From positions 17,907,510-17,971,509 of the forward strand of contig OW121741.1 in NCBI GenBank assembly GCA_933228675.1: DNA of 64,000 nt. Reading direction: 5' to 3'. This document shows, in pieces, positions 11,071 to 22,829 of this stretch. Origin of the DNA: Stomorhina lunata (lineage: Eukaryota > Arthropoda > Insecta > Diptera > Rhiniidae). The notes below the pieces were generated by a model. The model saw only the letters and a program-made list of their open reading frames with translations, was not told the DNA's origin and did no database searches. The translations under genes were made by a program, and so were the position numbers. Position 1 is the stretch's first letter. Each line of letters opens with the position of its first letter.

Positions 11071-11311
11071 CACAGTGGTTTAGGAACGCTTTTTTTTTGG
11101 AAATAATACTGTAACTTCGAGTTGATTTTCAAAAACACTGTTCCATGGAGACAAATATCTCTTAAACTAAAAGAGATAAGGTAATTGATGTTGTTGAGTT
11201 GATTTTGAAAATCAATTCGAATGCTCCTTGACTACCACCGTGCCAAATTTTATTCAAATATCTCCAATCGTTACAGAATTATTTCCAAAAAAGCATCCGT
11301 AAACCACTGTG
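11071..11311. mobile_element. 241-bp MITE with CACAGTG ends (Transib-like)
   Basis: Imperfect terminal inverted repeats of about 45 bp: both ends read CACAGTGGTTTA then a GC-T-rich tract, GGAAATAAT and CTGTAAC. Flanked by CGCTG (11066-11070) and CGTTG (11312-11316), a 5-bp duplication with one mismatch. CACAGTG termini and 5-bp GC-rich target duplications are established Transib features. No coding capacity. The LINE at 9993-11061 inserted at its left end. Confidence 0.62.
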
Positions 11312-11347
11312 CGTTGCTGGACAAAGGCACACTTTTAGCCCTCACAA

Positions 11348-11450
11348 TCCATTGAAGTAATTAGTTGGTTAGCTTGTCGATTACTAAGCATAACATATCA
11401 AATTGTGCCTGAGTTCGAGCCCCAGACACGGAAGAAATAAAATTGGCGGT
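11348..11450 (+). repeat. tRNA-like / SINE head relic
   Basis: AATTAGTTGGTTAG resembles a D-arm/A-box. About 45 bases later GAGTTCGAGCCCC resembles a B-box with a T-arm-like stem. The intervening arm is not a sound anticodon stem, so this is at best a tRNA-derived SINE fragment or tRNA pseudogene. Confidence 0.35.
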
Positions 11451-11539
11451 ATAACAAAAAAAATCCTATATAAAGCGTCTGTTGTTCACAAATAACGTAA
11501 CTTTGCTATCGATAGAGTACGAACAAAATATATATATGA

Positions 11540-12470
11540 TTTTAGAAGAATTTGAGATTGGCTGAAGATCCAAAGTGCTCAAATGAAATCCGGCAGCACT
11601 AGTGACCCGTAGAGACTAGGAATGAGATTAGTTCTTTTAATATCGTACCTCTCTAAAGTTACAAAGGCATAAATACTTAAGTAATAGTTTAATCCAACTA
11701 AATGAGAATTATGCTACACAACTTAAATTAATTGATAGGGCATTTGTGATTCTAGCCTCTTATAAAGGATTTGGTAGCTCTTACGATCGCTTACATTTAG
11801 AAATTATGAATAGTTGCAAAGCTCTTATAAGATTGTCAGAACTATGACGAAATCAAGACAAGAATCATTAAAATCATAATGAGCTACGGCAGCTCTGGTG
11901 ACACTAGAGCAGTGATGGGACGGACAATAACAACTTCTTTCAATATCGAAACTCTCTGAAGTTACAAAGGCATGAATCATTATGTAAGTAACTGTTTAAC
12001 CAAGTAAATGAGAATTATGTCACAATTGGGAGGAGATCCAGACGAAGAATTCGGCAGCTCTTACGATCGCATACATTAGAAATTATAAACATTTGAAAAG
12101 CTCTCTTACTATTGGCAGAACTATAACAAAATCAACAAGAATCATCAAAACTATAATGAGCTTCGGCTGGCCTAGGGTCTCTAGATTTTAGGAAAGGGGT
12201 TCTGTAAATAATTAACTGTTCAATCCAACTAAATAAGAATTATGTCAAACACCGTTAAGCAATTGGCCGAAATCAACAAGAATCATTAAAACTTTAATGA
12301 CCTTCGGCTTGGGTAGGGACTTTTCAGACTAGAAATGAGATAATTTTGATCAATACTGAAGTTACAAAGACTAAATACTTAAGTAACTGTTCAATCCAAC
12401 TAAATGAGAATTATATCTCATAAAACTTTTAGCAATTGGATGAAGATCAATGATTAAAAAATTGTCAGCC
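11540..12470. repeat. degenerate tandem repeat, AACTAAATGAGAATTATG units
   Basis: Four diverged units of about 170-300 bp, with TCCAACTAAATGAGAATTAT near 11692, 11995, 12220 and 12393, and ATCAACAAGAATCATTAAAA plus CTTCGGC blocks between them. Confidence 0.7.
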
Positions 12471-13354
12471 TATATTTTAAACGCAAATATTTTTCGTTTA
12501 AAAATAATTTTCCGGTTTTTTAGACGTTTTTTCATAAAATTAATAACAAGAAATTTAATTACAAACTTGAATTTCAAGTAAATTTAAAAATGTTTCTATT
12601 TATAACTCTTAGAAAATTGGTTTGTTACAGATTATTTATTTCCAGAGAAATTCTTATGAAAAATTTATTATTATTGCCATCAAAGATTTAATAAGAGACT
12701 TTTAGTAAATTAGGCCTTTCCCTTTTCTTTTGCCTCAGATCTTCCCCTAGAAAATTTTTGTAAAAACTTAAAAGTTCATTAGTTTTGTCCTCTTTGCCAT
12801 TTTAGATCTAAACTATTTTTCTTTCTTATTTTTTGCGTATTTGTGTATTGCTTTTAACCAAAACTCCTAAACTCTTTGAATTCTGTATTTCCTGTTTCTT
12901 TAGTTCAATTTGTAGTCGCTTTTTTTGTGTTCTATCCCTATATTTTTCTAAAGTTTTCTTGTTTCTCTTTAGACACACAATATTAATCCATTTAACTCAA
13001 TCTTTTCCTTCAAAATTGTTGTGTACCTACTTTGTAAGTTCGTCCATTCGTTCGTTCGTCCATCAAAATCTTGTTACGTTGTTGTATATATTTTGCCATT
13101 TTCTAATTTCTTTCTCCCCTCCTAACAACTAACGTCTTTCCATGTGATGTTAGATGACTGGCAATTGTTAGCCACAAAGAAAATGTTAATATGTTTCACT
13201 TGCAGTTGAGATTGGTATGATTGTACGAGGGTGGAGTTTTATGTAAGGAATGGGAAACGATTTTGGATGACATTCATAAAACTCATTCTTGAGCGAACTA
13301 TGACCACGATTAAAGCCAGTAAACTCTCAAAAAACACTAGTCCTTGATGATGCT
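12471..13354. other. AT/T-rich DNA, no supported gene
   Basis: A 99-codon plus ORF (12833-13132) is Phe/Ser/Leu-rich translation of pyrimidine-rich DNA and is not supported. Confidence 0.45.
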
Positions 13355-13665
13355 TTATAGTCAAAATCCAAGTTAGGTTTATCGATGTATTGTATCGGTC
13401 TCTCAAGACGACCAAACCCCTTCAAAATTCGTTCAGCGAAGCAAATCGTAACCTGTTTTTAATAATGATCAAAATCAAATGATACACGGAGAATCCCACC
13501 TTCAAAGAAGAATCATTCTCCACCACGACAATGCGAGCTTGCACACCAAAGCAGGGAGGTTTTGAGCACTTAAAACGTCTTATAAATAGGTCATTCGTTG
13601 TATAGTCCCAAAGTAGCACCCAATTTTATTTTCGAACATTTAAAATAAATTGCGATTTAAACGTT
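13355..13665 (+). pseudogene. mariner transposase relic
   Basis: Across frames the plus strand reads SQDDQTPSKFVQRSKQIV, then QRRIILHHDNASLHTKA, then VLST-NVL-IGHSLYSP and VAPNFIF. This matches mariner transposases around IILHHDNASSHT and the HPPYSPDLAPNDFFLFP motif. Stops and frameshifts throughout; the last catalytic Asp region is degraded. Confidence 0.7.
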
Positions 13666-13853
13666 TGTCGACACTAGATATTTGATGCGTTAAGAGCAAC
13701 GTTGGCCAAATGGAGAGCGTTTTATAATGAGAGTGCTCAATATTAAAATGAGAATGCGCTTTGCGATTGTATTTGCTGTATATTTTGTTATTGTAGTATG
13801 TATTTTTCTTTGTGTTTTTTTTGAGTGCACGAGTAAAGAAAAAGTTGGTAATA

Positions 13854-13890
13854 AATTGGGATTTTAGTGCAATACACTAAAATCCCAATT
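13854..13890. repeat. perfect 16-bp inverted repeat, 5-nt loop
   Basis: AATTGGGATTTTAGTG (13854-13869), loop CAATA, exact reverse complement (13875-13890). Confidence 0.85.
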
Positions 13891-14715
13891 AATGTAAATT
13901 TTTGTTATTCCCCTGCCACGTAAATAATGGCCAACATTGGTTTAGAGCAGTAATAAGCAGCCTAATAACAATTTATATGTATCATAACAACTTTTAAGAC
14001 GTGTGATAGGAAAACACAAATATTGCCCTTCCCTGGTTAATAACCATATTCCCCAAACTCATACTGATATATGTAACTGCTCTGCTTTTTTCAATGTTTG
14101 TATGGAATTTTCAATTTGTGCGAGTTTTTGGAGAAGACTGTTTTGGACTACAAACGTTTTGTGGTCAATATTTTAAAAAGCATTAAACATTTTTCTTTGA
14201 TTTTTTTCATCTCGAAACTTTAAAGGCAACCCTCGTATCTTCCAGTCATTGTAACAATGTAATGCTTCCAAATTTGCTTCCAAAAATCGGGTCTATTTTC
14301 AACATTCTAATGCTCACACAGAGTTTGTCTCTGTGTAGATGAATTTGTAATTGTAAGCAATTTCATTTGGAAGTTGAGCAGCGAGCAGCTGCATGCTCCT
14401 TTTGTGGCTAAAATTCTGCCTGGGTTAAGGGTATTTCTACTTATTGAGTCCTTTAAGTTTCCGGTTTGTTACAAGCATTGAAAGAGGAAGTAAAAATTGT
14501 CTTTACAGAGGAAGTTAAATTCGATTTTTTTAAACAAAAATTTAGGGTTTTTTTTAAAAATTCGAGACAAAAATTTTAGTTTTTTATTAAAAAATAAGAT
14601 ATTTTAAGAAAAATCTCGAAAAATTTTCATATTTCAAAAATTTGTTAAACTCTTATTTTAGATTTTCTCGACATTCATTTATTCTTAACTAAAACGTATT
14701 TTAAAATATCCTGGG
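13891..14715. other. AT-rich DNA, nothing recognised
   Basis: No coding exon or clear repeat; T/A-rich poor-complexity stretch from 14500. Confidence 0.4.
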
Positions 14716-14719
14716 GTCG

Positions 14720-16680
14720 ATATCCCGCATTCGATATCGATCGAAATGTAAGATATTTCAGTAACATTTGTGTAGCATACCTTTAGGATAATCTAAATAA
14801 TACATATATAACCAACCGCAGACAGCCAATACCACCAGATGCCGATGACTTTTTGTAATTTTCGTAAATATCACGATCAGTAATGAAACTCGTGAAAATT
14901 AGTATTAAAAGCATTCAGTTGGCATTTGGATGTTACCAAAGTCGGCTGGTGCCGTTTTGTTAAAGAAAATACGACAACAAAATAGACAAAAATACACATA
15001 ATTTTAGATTTTTGATAAAAATATCTTTCTTTGGAAAATTTTTCAATAAAAATTATTTTTTATAGAAATTTTTTCGCTAAAAATTTCTGTGAAAATTAAA
15101 AAAAAAAAAATTTTTCTGTCGAAAAATTTTCTCCAAAATATTTTTCTATAGAAAAATTTTCAATAGAAATATTTTTCTGTAGAAAAATTTTCTAAAAAAT
15201 GTTTTATAAAAAAATTTTATGTAGGAAAAATTTTTCATAAAAAATTTTGTGTAGAAAATTTTTGAATAAATAATTTTCTATAGAAAAACTATTGACAGAG
15301 CAATTTTTGATAAAAAAAATTTTTTTTCTATAGAAAAATTTTTGCTAAAAAAATTTTCTATCGAAAAATTTTGGATAAAAAAATTTTCTATAGCAAAATG
15401 TTCTATAAACAATTTTCTATTAAAAAATTGTTGATAAAAAATTTCTTTATAAAAAATTATTGATAGAAAAATTTTCTATAAAAATAAATTTTGATAGAAC
15501 AAATTTCTATAGAAAAATTTTTGATAAAAATATTTTTCGATAAAAAAATTTTTGTTAAAAAAAAATTTTCGGTGAAAAAAAAATATGTTCCATAGAAATA
15601 TTATCGATAGAACAAATTTCTATAGAAAAATTTTTCAATAAAAAATTATGGATAAAAAATTTTCTATAGAAAAATTTTGGATAACAAAATTTTGTATTGA
15701 AAAATTGTGGATAAAAATAGAAAAATTATTGATATTTAGAACAATTTTCTGTAGTAAAATTTTTGATAAAAAAATTTCTTTAAAAATTTTTGATAAAAAA
15801 ATTTTCTATAGAAATCTTATCGATAGAACAAATTTCTATAAAAAAATTTTCTATAGACAAATTTTTGATAAAAAAATTTCTATAAAATTGTTTATTTTTG
15901 TGAAAAAAAAAAAAAAAATGATAATAAAATGTTCTATAGAAATATTATCGATAGAACACATTTCTACAGAATAATTTTTCGAAAAAAATGTTTGATAAAA
16001 AAATTTTCTATAGAAAAATTTTGGATAAAAAAATTTTCTATAGAAAAATTTTTCAATAAAACAAATTTTGATGAAAAAATTTAATATAGAAACATTTTTA
16101 ATAAAAAAATTCTATAGAACAATTATTGATAGAACAATTTTCTATAGAAAAATTTGTGATAAAAAAATTTTTTATAAAAAAAAATTTCTATAGAAAAATA
16201 TTTCGATAAAAAAAATTTTGATAAAAAATTTTTTTTTTATTAAAAACAGAAAAATTTCTGATAAAAAAATTTTTGATGAAAAAATTTTCTTATAAAAAAC
16301 AAAAAAATATTGATAGAACAATTTTCTATAAAAAAATTTTGAAAAAAAAATTTTATATAGAAAAATTTTTTGATAAAAAAAATTTATAAAGAAAAATTTT
16401 TGATAAACAAATTTTCTTATCAAAAACAGAAAAAATTTTCCATAGAAAAATTATAGATAGAACAAATTTTTAATAAAAAAATTTTGTATAAACAAATTTT
16501 GTATAAAAAAATTGTTGATAATAAAAATTTTTACAAATAAACGAATATATTTGGATATTAAATTTTTTAAACTTTTTGCAAAATAAATTATTTCAAAAAT
16601 CCCTTAAGGTATGTTACACAATATTTGCGATCGAATCGATATTGACTGCGGCGACTTCGAATTTTCTGAATTTCATATTC
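14720..16680. mobile_element. possible repeat-bearing element around CTATAG array
   Basis: A segment of about 135 bp (14830-14965, with TTGGCATTTGGATGTTA and CTCGTGAAAAT) recurs inverted at 35030-35155, in both places next to a TTTTCTATAGAAAA array. Outer edges (TTGTGTAGCATACCTTTAGG near 14771 and its imperfect reverse complement near 16606) suggest terminal inverted repeats. Confidence 0.4.
15005..16535. repeat. TTTTCTATAGAAAA satellite-like array I
   Basis: Degenerate units of about 30 bp: ATTTTCTATAGAAAAATTT then TTGATAAAAAA. The CTATAG centre makes each unit palindromic. Confidence 0.9.
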
Positions 16681-16949
16681 GACTTTTCGCAAATATTTTA
16701 CGTTTTATAAAACAATCGAGACATTTTATTCTAAAAATTAAGATTGCTTAAAAAATTTGACTTTTGAGTAGAATTTTCATATTTCAAAAAAAAAAATACT
16801 TTTAAGTAAAATTTTTATATTGCAAAAAAATTTTAAATTCGTTTATTTTAGATTTTCTCTTCATTGATTTATTCTTGAAAATATTCTGAATTTCTAGGTC
16901 TTAATCGACTTTTTACAAATGTTTTACGTTTTATTAAAAATCGACTCTA

Positions 16950-17108
16950 AAGAGTCTGCACTTCCATACATTGATATGCCGTATGGTCGTTTTGAAAAGT
17001 CCCATAAAAAAGAGAGTACACCGCTTTTGTTCTAATTCGAAAAAAACTAATGGAAACGATTATACAATGAGAGAAAGCTAAGGCACATACACGTGCTCAT
17101 GAAATTTA
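16950..17108 (-). repeat. dispersed repeat, copy 1
   Basis: The minus strand matches 61961-62136: GCCTTAGCTTTCTCTCATTG, a TCGTTTCCATTAG-like block, then TATGGGACTTTTC...GACCATACGGC and TCAATGTATGGAAGTGCA. Confidence 0.7.
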
Positions 17109-17109
17109 T

Positions 17110-18268
17110 GTTTGTTTGTGCGTTTATGTGCTTTTTTTATTGTTCCTTATCCACTTTTATTTCACTTTTGGCAGAAAAAAAATGTATGAAGTGCAATAAA
17201 TTTATATTATAGAGTCTTTGTCGAAACATTTTATCCAAAAATTTCAAATTGTTAAAGAAATTTGATTTTTCAATAAAAATATTATATCTAAACATTTTTT
17301 AAAACTCCTTTATTTTAATTTTTCTCCTCATTCATTTGTCCTAAACTCAACTTAATTCAAAAAATATCCTGAATTTCTAAATTTCTAGGTCATTTATTTA
17401 TTATACAGATTTTTCCTTTTGTTTCTAAAGTTTTAAGCAAATAATAAAAGTTTTATAAATTATATTTAAACTTGACCTTCATTTGAATATATTTTTAGTT
17501 ATCCAAGAGCATTTTCAAATTCATTTATGTCTAGAATTGGTTGGAAATATAAAAATAATAAAATCTCATACTTTAAGAGCAGACAAAAGGTCCTTTATGG
17601 GGCCAAACTGGCCAAACAAAAGCAACAAATTTCAATTCTAGACTTTAGAGCAGACACAAACGTTTCGACTTTAGAATGTTTTCTCTATAAAAGCACACAC
17701 ACAGAGACACAAATTTATAAATATGCACACAGTTTTATAAGTTGTCCTTAGACAGGACATATGAGATTTTATATGCATACAAAGATTTATTCATGCAAAA
17801 AAGTTAAAACATACATATAAAACACTGAGAGAATTTTTTTAAGGAAATTTTCAATATTCAAATATTGTTTTTTAAATAAATTTTCATTACTTCTAAAGAT
17901 CCTTAAGAACCTTTAGAAATACATTTTACAACATTCTAAGACTTAAGAAAATTCTTCTTAAAAAAAATTTCTTTCTGTGTATTTCATTTATTAAAAATTC
18001 ATTTACTTTATTTCTGGTAATTAAATCATGCTTCTAATTTGAACTAGATTTTATTCAAGGATTCTAAAATTTAAACAAAATCAACTAGAGCTACACACAC
18101 ACTCGCACTCACACGCATACTTCCACAAATTCATACTAAAAAGTTTAAATGTATAGACATCCTCCTACAACTTCCTCCACCCACACACACACGCAGACAA
18201 AATCATTTTATTTTAGTATCTCTTGGCCCCAAAGATAGAGAAAATTCTCTTTTCAATGGCAAATGAAA
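17110..18268. other. AT-rich DNA, no supported gene
   Basis: CA-rich microsatellite patches at 18090-18195. A 74-codon plus ORF at 17527-17751 has no recognisable domain. Confidence 0.4.
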
Positions 18269-18269
18269 A

Positions 18270-18333
18270 ATGTATGTATGTATGTATGTATGTATGTATG
18301 TATGTATGTATGTATGTATGTATGTATGTATGT
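18270..18333. repeat. (ATGT)n microsatellite
   Basis: About fifteen uninterrupted ATGT copies, then a TGTGTG end. Confidence 0.97.
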
Positions 18334-19084
18334 GTGTAGGTATATCCTTTGTGTGTGCGCCTGTAGTAGGTGTGTAAATAAAATGAAATTTATACAAGGA
18401 TGTTGGCAGAATTTGTATATAGGAAGGAAAAAGAAAAAAACAAAAACAGAGTTTTTGGAAGGAGGAAGGAAGAATGTTTAGTTTTCTTTTGTTTTTTAAC
18501 ATTTAATGAAGGTGAAAGTCAACGACGAGACTTTGGGTGAATGGACTTTTTGAAAGAGTTCAAAATGTGTTTTATAAATATAAATTTATTTTAAATGTTC
18601 CCTAGATTGTGTGTGTGTATTATGTTAAAATATTTTCTAAAGTTCAAAGACCTACCACACTTATAAATGGTAATAATATAGAAAGTTTAAATGTTGGTCG
18701 CTTGAGGTGTTTGCATCTTTTAAAGCATCACAAAAAGGGTCAAGGTTGTTTTAAATATGTATTTTGTTGGTTTAAAATTTGCATTCAAATGTCAGAAGAA
18801 TTTTCAAGGTTAACATATAAAGAGAAATAATTTGAAATATAAATTAGGAAATTATTTAGGAGTCAAGTGATTTAATACGAAAATATTTTCTGAGGATGTT
18901 TTATGATTAGGCTAGTGGCAGTATGTTAATCAGTCTCTCTTTAGACTAAGAAGTTCGTTGTGTAACTATGATATTTAGCTATATAGAATCGCACAGGGCT
19001 CTAGAGAAATAAGAGCTTCCTTCTGTACAGGGCAGTTCTAATGCAGATAAGATTTTAAATAAGTTCCTATTTGTCACCATAACT
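18334..19084. other. AT-rich DNA, nothing recognised
   Basis: A 73-codon plus ORF at 18609-18830 lacks recognisable features. Confidence 0.4.
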
Positions 19085-19985
19085 TTTGTTAAAGACTCGT
19101 CGCAAGCTCCTGAGTGCTTGAATTGATAAGGTAATCATATCTCAAACTGTTGAGCAATCTCGTTAAAAGATCTGCGAAAAAAAACAGAAAAACCTAGTCC
19201 GTACACTTAATGGCAGCTACTGAATCGTCTCGAACTTCTGAGTCATCGCCGTCCTCAGAGTCATCTCGTTAAAAGATCTTTGACACTGCCAACAGATTCT
19301 AAGTCATCTTATTAAAAGATCTGCGACAATCCCGGTTTGTTATTAAAAACAGAAAGACCTAGTCCGGACACTTAATGGCAGCTACTGAATCGTCTCGAAC
19401 TTCTGAGTCATCATAGGCTTTAGAGTTATCTCGTTAAAAGATCTCCGACAATGTCAACAGGTACTTAATATCTGGAATTGATAAGGTAATCATATCTCAA
19501 ACAGCTGAGTAATCCTTAGCTACTAAGTCATCTCTTAATTCTGAGTCATCTCGTTAAAAGATCTCCGACAATCCTGGAGTGTTATTTAAAACAGGAAGAC
19601 CTAGTAAAGACACTTACTGACAGCTACTAAATCATCTCGAACTGCTGAGTCTTCTTGTCTCAAACTTTAGAGTCATATCGTTAAAAGATCTCCCACAATG
19701 TCAACAGGTACTTGATATCTGTAATTCATAAGGTAATTATATGTCAAACTGTTGAGCAATCCTAAGCTACTAAGTCATCTATTTCTACTGAGTCATCTCG
19801 TTAAAAGATCTGTGACAACCCTGGTATGTTATTGAAAACAAAAAGGCCTAGTCCGGACACTTAATGGCAGCTACTGAATCGACTCGAACTTCTTAGTCAT
19901 CGTCGGCTTTAGAGTCATCTCGTTAAAAGATCTTTAGAGTCATCTCGTTAAAAGATCTTTTTTAATCTACAGGAGGACCTAGTGA
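19085..19985. repeat. degenerate tandem repeat, TCTCGTTAAAAGATCT units
   Basis: TCGTTAAAAGATCT recurs near 19162, 19265, 19430, 19550, 19678, 19800, 19921 and 19945. Spacing is mostly about 118-128 bp, with intervening GGACACTTAATGGCAGCTAC and GAACTTCTGAGTCATC blocks. Confidence 0.85.
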
Positions 19986-20079
19986 CTCATTACATGTCAG
20001 CCAATCTGCTACTTCTTTAATGATGATCCGGTAGCCCTCGTGAGATATTTTGCTGTATATATATACAGACTTGCCATTT

Positions 20080-22590
20080 GCTGCAGCAATGCTGAGAATA
20101 CTGATTTCGGACCCGTAATCGTGGGTGTATTTATTCTGATTTAAGACCTGTAATCGAGGGTCTACTTATACTAATCGTGGGTGTATTTAAACTGACTAAA
20201 GACCTATAATCGTGGGCTTATTTATACGAATTTGGTATCTGCAATCGTGGGTGTATTTATACTTATTTAAGACTTGTAATCGTGGGTCTATTCATACTGA
20301 TCGTGGGTATATTTATACTTATTTAAGACTTGTAATCGTGGATCTATTCATACTGATTTGGGACCTGTATTTGTGGGTCTATTTATACTGATTTGGGACA
20401 TGGAATCTTGGGTATAATTATACTGATTTGGGACCTGTAATCTTGGGTCTATTTATCATATTGTTTTGGACCTGTAATTGTGGGTCTATTTATGCCGATT
20501 TGGGACCTGTAATCGTGGGTCTATTTATGCTGATTTGGGACCTGTAATCGTGGGTCTATTTATACAATTTTAGACCTGTAATTTAACACCTGTAATCGTG
20601 GGTCTATTTATACAATTTTAGACCTGTAATTTAACACCTGTAATCGTGGGTCTATTTATACAATTTAAGACCTGTAATCGTGGGTCTATTTATACTGATT
20701 TGGGACCTGTAATCGTGGGTCTATTTATACAATTTTAGACCTGTAATTTAACACCTGTAATCGTGGGTCTATTTATACAATTTAAGACCTGTAATCGTGG
20801 GTCTATTTATACAATTTTAGACCTGTAATTTAACACCTGTAATCGTGGGTCTATTTATACAATTTAAGACCTGTAATCGTGGGTCTATTTATACTGATTT
20901 GGGACCTGTAATCGTGGGTCTATTTATACAATTTAAGACCTGTAATCGTGGGTCTATTTATACAATTTTAGACCTGTAATTTAACACCTGTAATCGTGGG
21001 TCTATTTATACAATTTAAGACCTGTAATCGTGGGTCTATTTATACTGATTTGGGACCTGTAATCGTGGGTCTATTTATACTGATTTGGGACCTGTAATCG
21101 TGGGTCTATTTATACAATTTTAGACCTGTAATTTAACACCTGTAATCGTGGGCCTATTTATACAATTTAAGACCTGTAATCGTGGGTCTATTTATACAAT
21201 TTAAGACCTGTAATCGTGGGTCTATTTATACTGATTTGGGACCTGTAATCGTGGGTCTATTTATACAATTTTAGACCTGTAATTTAACACCTGTAATCGT
21301 GGGTCTATTTATACAATTTAAGACCTGTAATCGTGGGTCTATTTATACTGATTTGGGACCTGTAATCGTGGGTCTATTTATACAATTTAAGACCTGTAAT
21401 CGTGGGTCTATTTATACTGATTTGGGACCTGTAATCGTGGGTCTATTTATACAATTTAAGACCTGTAATCGTGGGTCTATTTATACAATTTAAGACCTGT
21501 AATCGTGGGTCTATTTATACTGATTTGGGACCTGTAATCGTGGGTCTATTTATACAATTTAAGACCTGTAATCGTGGGTCTATTTATACTGATTTGGGAC
21601 CTGTAATCGTAGGTCTATTTATACAATTTTAGACCTGTAATTTAACACCTGTAATCGTGGGTCTATTTATACAATTTAAGACCTGTAATCGTGGGTCTAT
21701 TTATACTCATTTGGGACCTGTAATCGTGGGTCTATTTATACAATTTAAGACCTGTAATCGTGGGTCTATTTATACAATTTAAGACCTGTAATCGTGGGTC
21801 TATTTATACAATTTAAGACCTGTAATCGTGGGTCTATTTATACTGATTTGGAACCTGTAATCGTGGGTCTATTTATACTGATTTGGAACCTGTAATCGTG
21901 GGTCTATTTATACTGATTTGGAACCTGTAATCGTGGGTCTATTTATACAATTTAAGACCTGTAATCGTGGGTCTATTTATACTGATTTGGGACCTGTAAT
22001 CGTAGGTCTATTTATGCTGATTTAAGACTTGTAATCGTGGGTCTATTTATGCTGATTTGAGACCTGTAATCGTGGGTTTCTCTTATTCGTGGATATACTT
22101 TTACTGATTCGGGACATGTAATCGTAGTTTCCTCATATTTGTGGATCTACTTATACTGATTCAGGACGTGTACTTGTGGGTTTCTCATATTCTTGGATCT
22201 ATTTATACTGTTTTGGGACCTGTAATCGTGGAGTAATTATGCTAATTTGAGACTTGTAATCATGGCACATTTATGCTGATTTGACACTTGTAATCATGGC
22301 ACATTTATGCTGATTTGACACTTGCAATCGTTGGTCTATTTACACTTGTTTGGGACCTGTAATCGTGAGTTTTGTTTGTAGATCTTGTTATATTGATTTG
22401 GGAGCCTAATCGTAGGTCTATTTGTAATGATTTCTGAACCTTATTCTTGAATCTTATTATATTGATTTTGAGCCTTAATCGTAGGGCTATTTGTAATGAT
22501 TTCTGAACCTTATTCTTGAATCTTATTATATTGATTTTGAGCCTTTATCGTAGGGCTATTTGTAATGATTTCTGTATTTTATTCATGGAT
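20080..22590. repeat. 34-36 bp minisatellite, CCTGTAATCGTGGGTCTATT
   Basis: Roughly seventy units with three spacer types after the core: TTATACAATTTAAGA, TTATACTGATTTGGGA, and a longer one with ATTTTAGACCTGTAATTTAA. Types alternate in higher-order blocks between 20560 and 21990; both edges are degenerate. Confidence 0.92.
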
Positions 22591-22598
22591 AATTTTTT

Positions 22599-22645
22599 AC
22601 GACGTAATAGGCAATTTGATGTTCTGCAAGAATAAAGTGGTTAAA
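22599..22645 (-). pseudogene. decayed duplicate of ABC exon 7 acceptor edge
   Basis: AATAGGCAATTTGATG-TCTGCAA matches AATAGGCAATTTGACGATCTGCAA at exon 7. On the minus strand it reads GCAG then HQIAYYV, versus RQIAYFV in the real exon, then stops. The following TTTTTGTTCTCAATAAAT repeats match those of intron 6, so a segment of exon 7 plus intron 6 was copied. Confidence 0.6.
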
Positions 22646-22699
22646 GAGGTAATAGTTGTTAAATGCAAAGTCTTCAGAATTATATTTGAACTGGTGATT

Positions 22700-22800
22700 C
22701 ATTTTTGTTCTCAATAAATTATAAAAAATGGCGTTAAATGAAAGAACTTCTTGAGACGCTCACAATTAATTTTTGTTCTCAATAAATTAGACAAACGTAA
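22700..22800. repeat. TTTTTGTTCTCAATAAAT repeats, downstream copy
   Basis: Two units with the 18-bp core, spaced about 65 bp, matching the intron 6 cluster. Confidence 0.7.
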
Positions 22801-22829
22801 TTTCGGTCATATATGTTTGTTTTTTTGTC

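Noticed and set aside
12833..13132. 99-codon Phe/Ser/Leu-rich plus ORF
   Set aside because: Composition follows pyrimidine-rich DNA; no conserved feature.
20080..22590. Possible CRISPR array
   Set aside because: Repeats are contiguous with no unique spacers; genome is eukaryotic.
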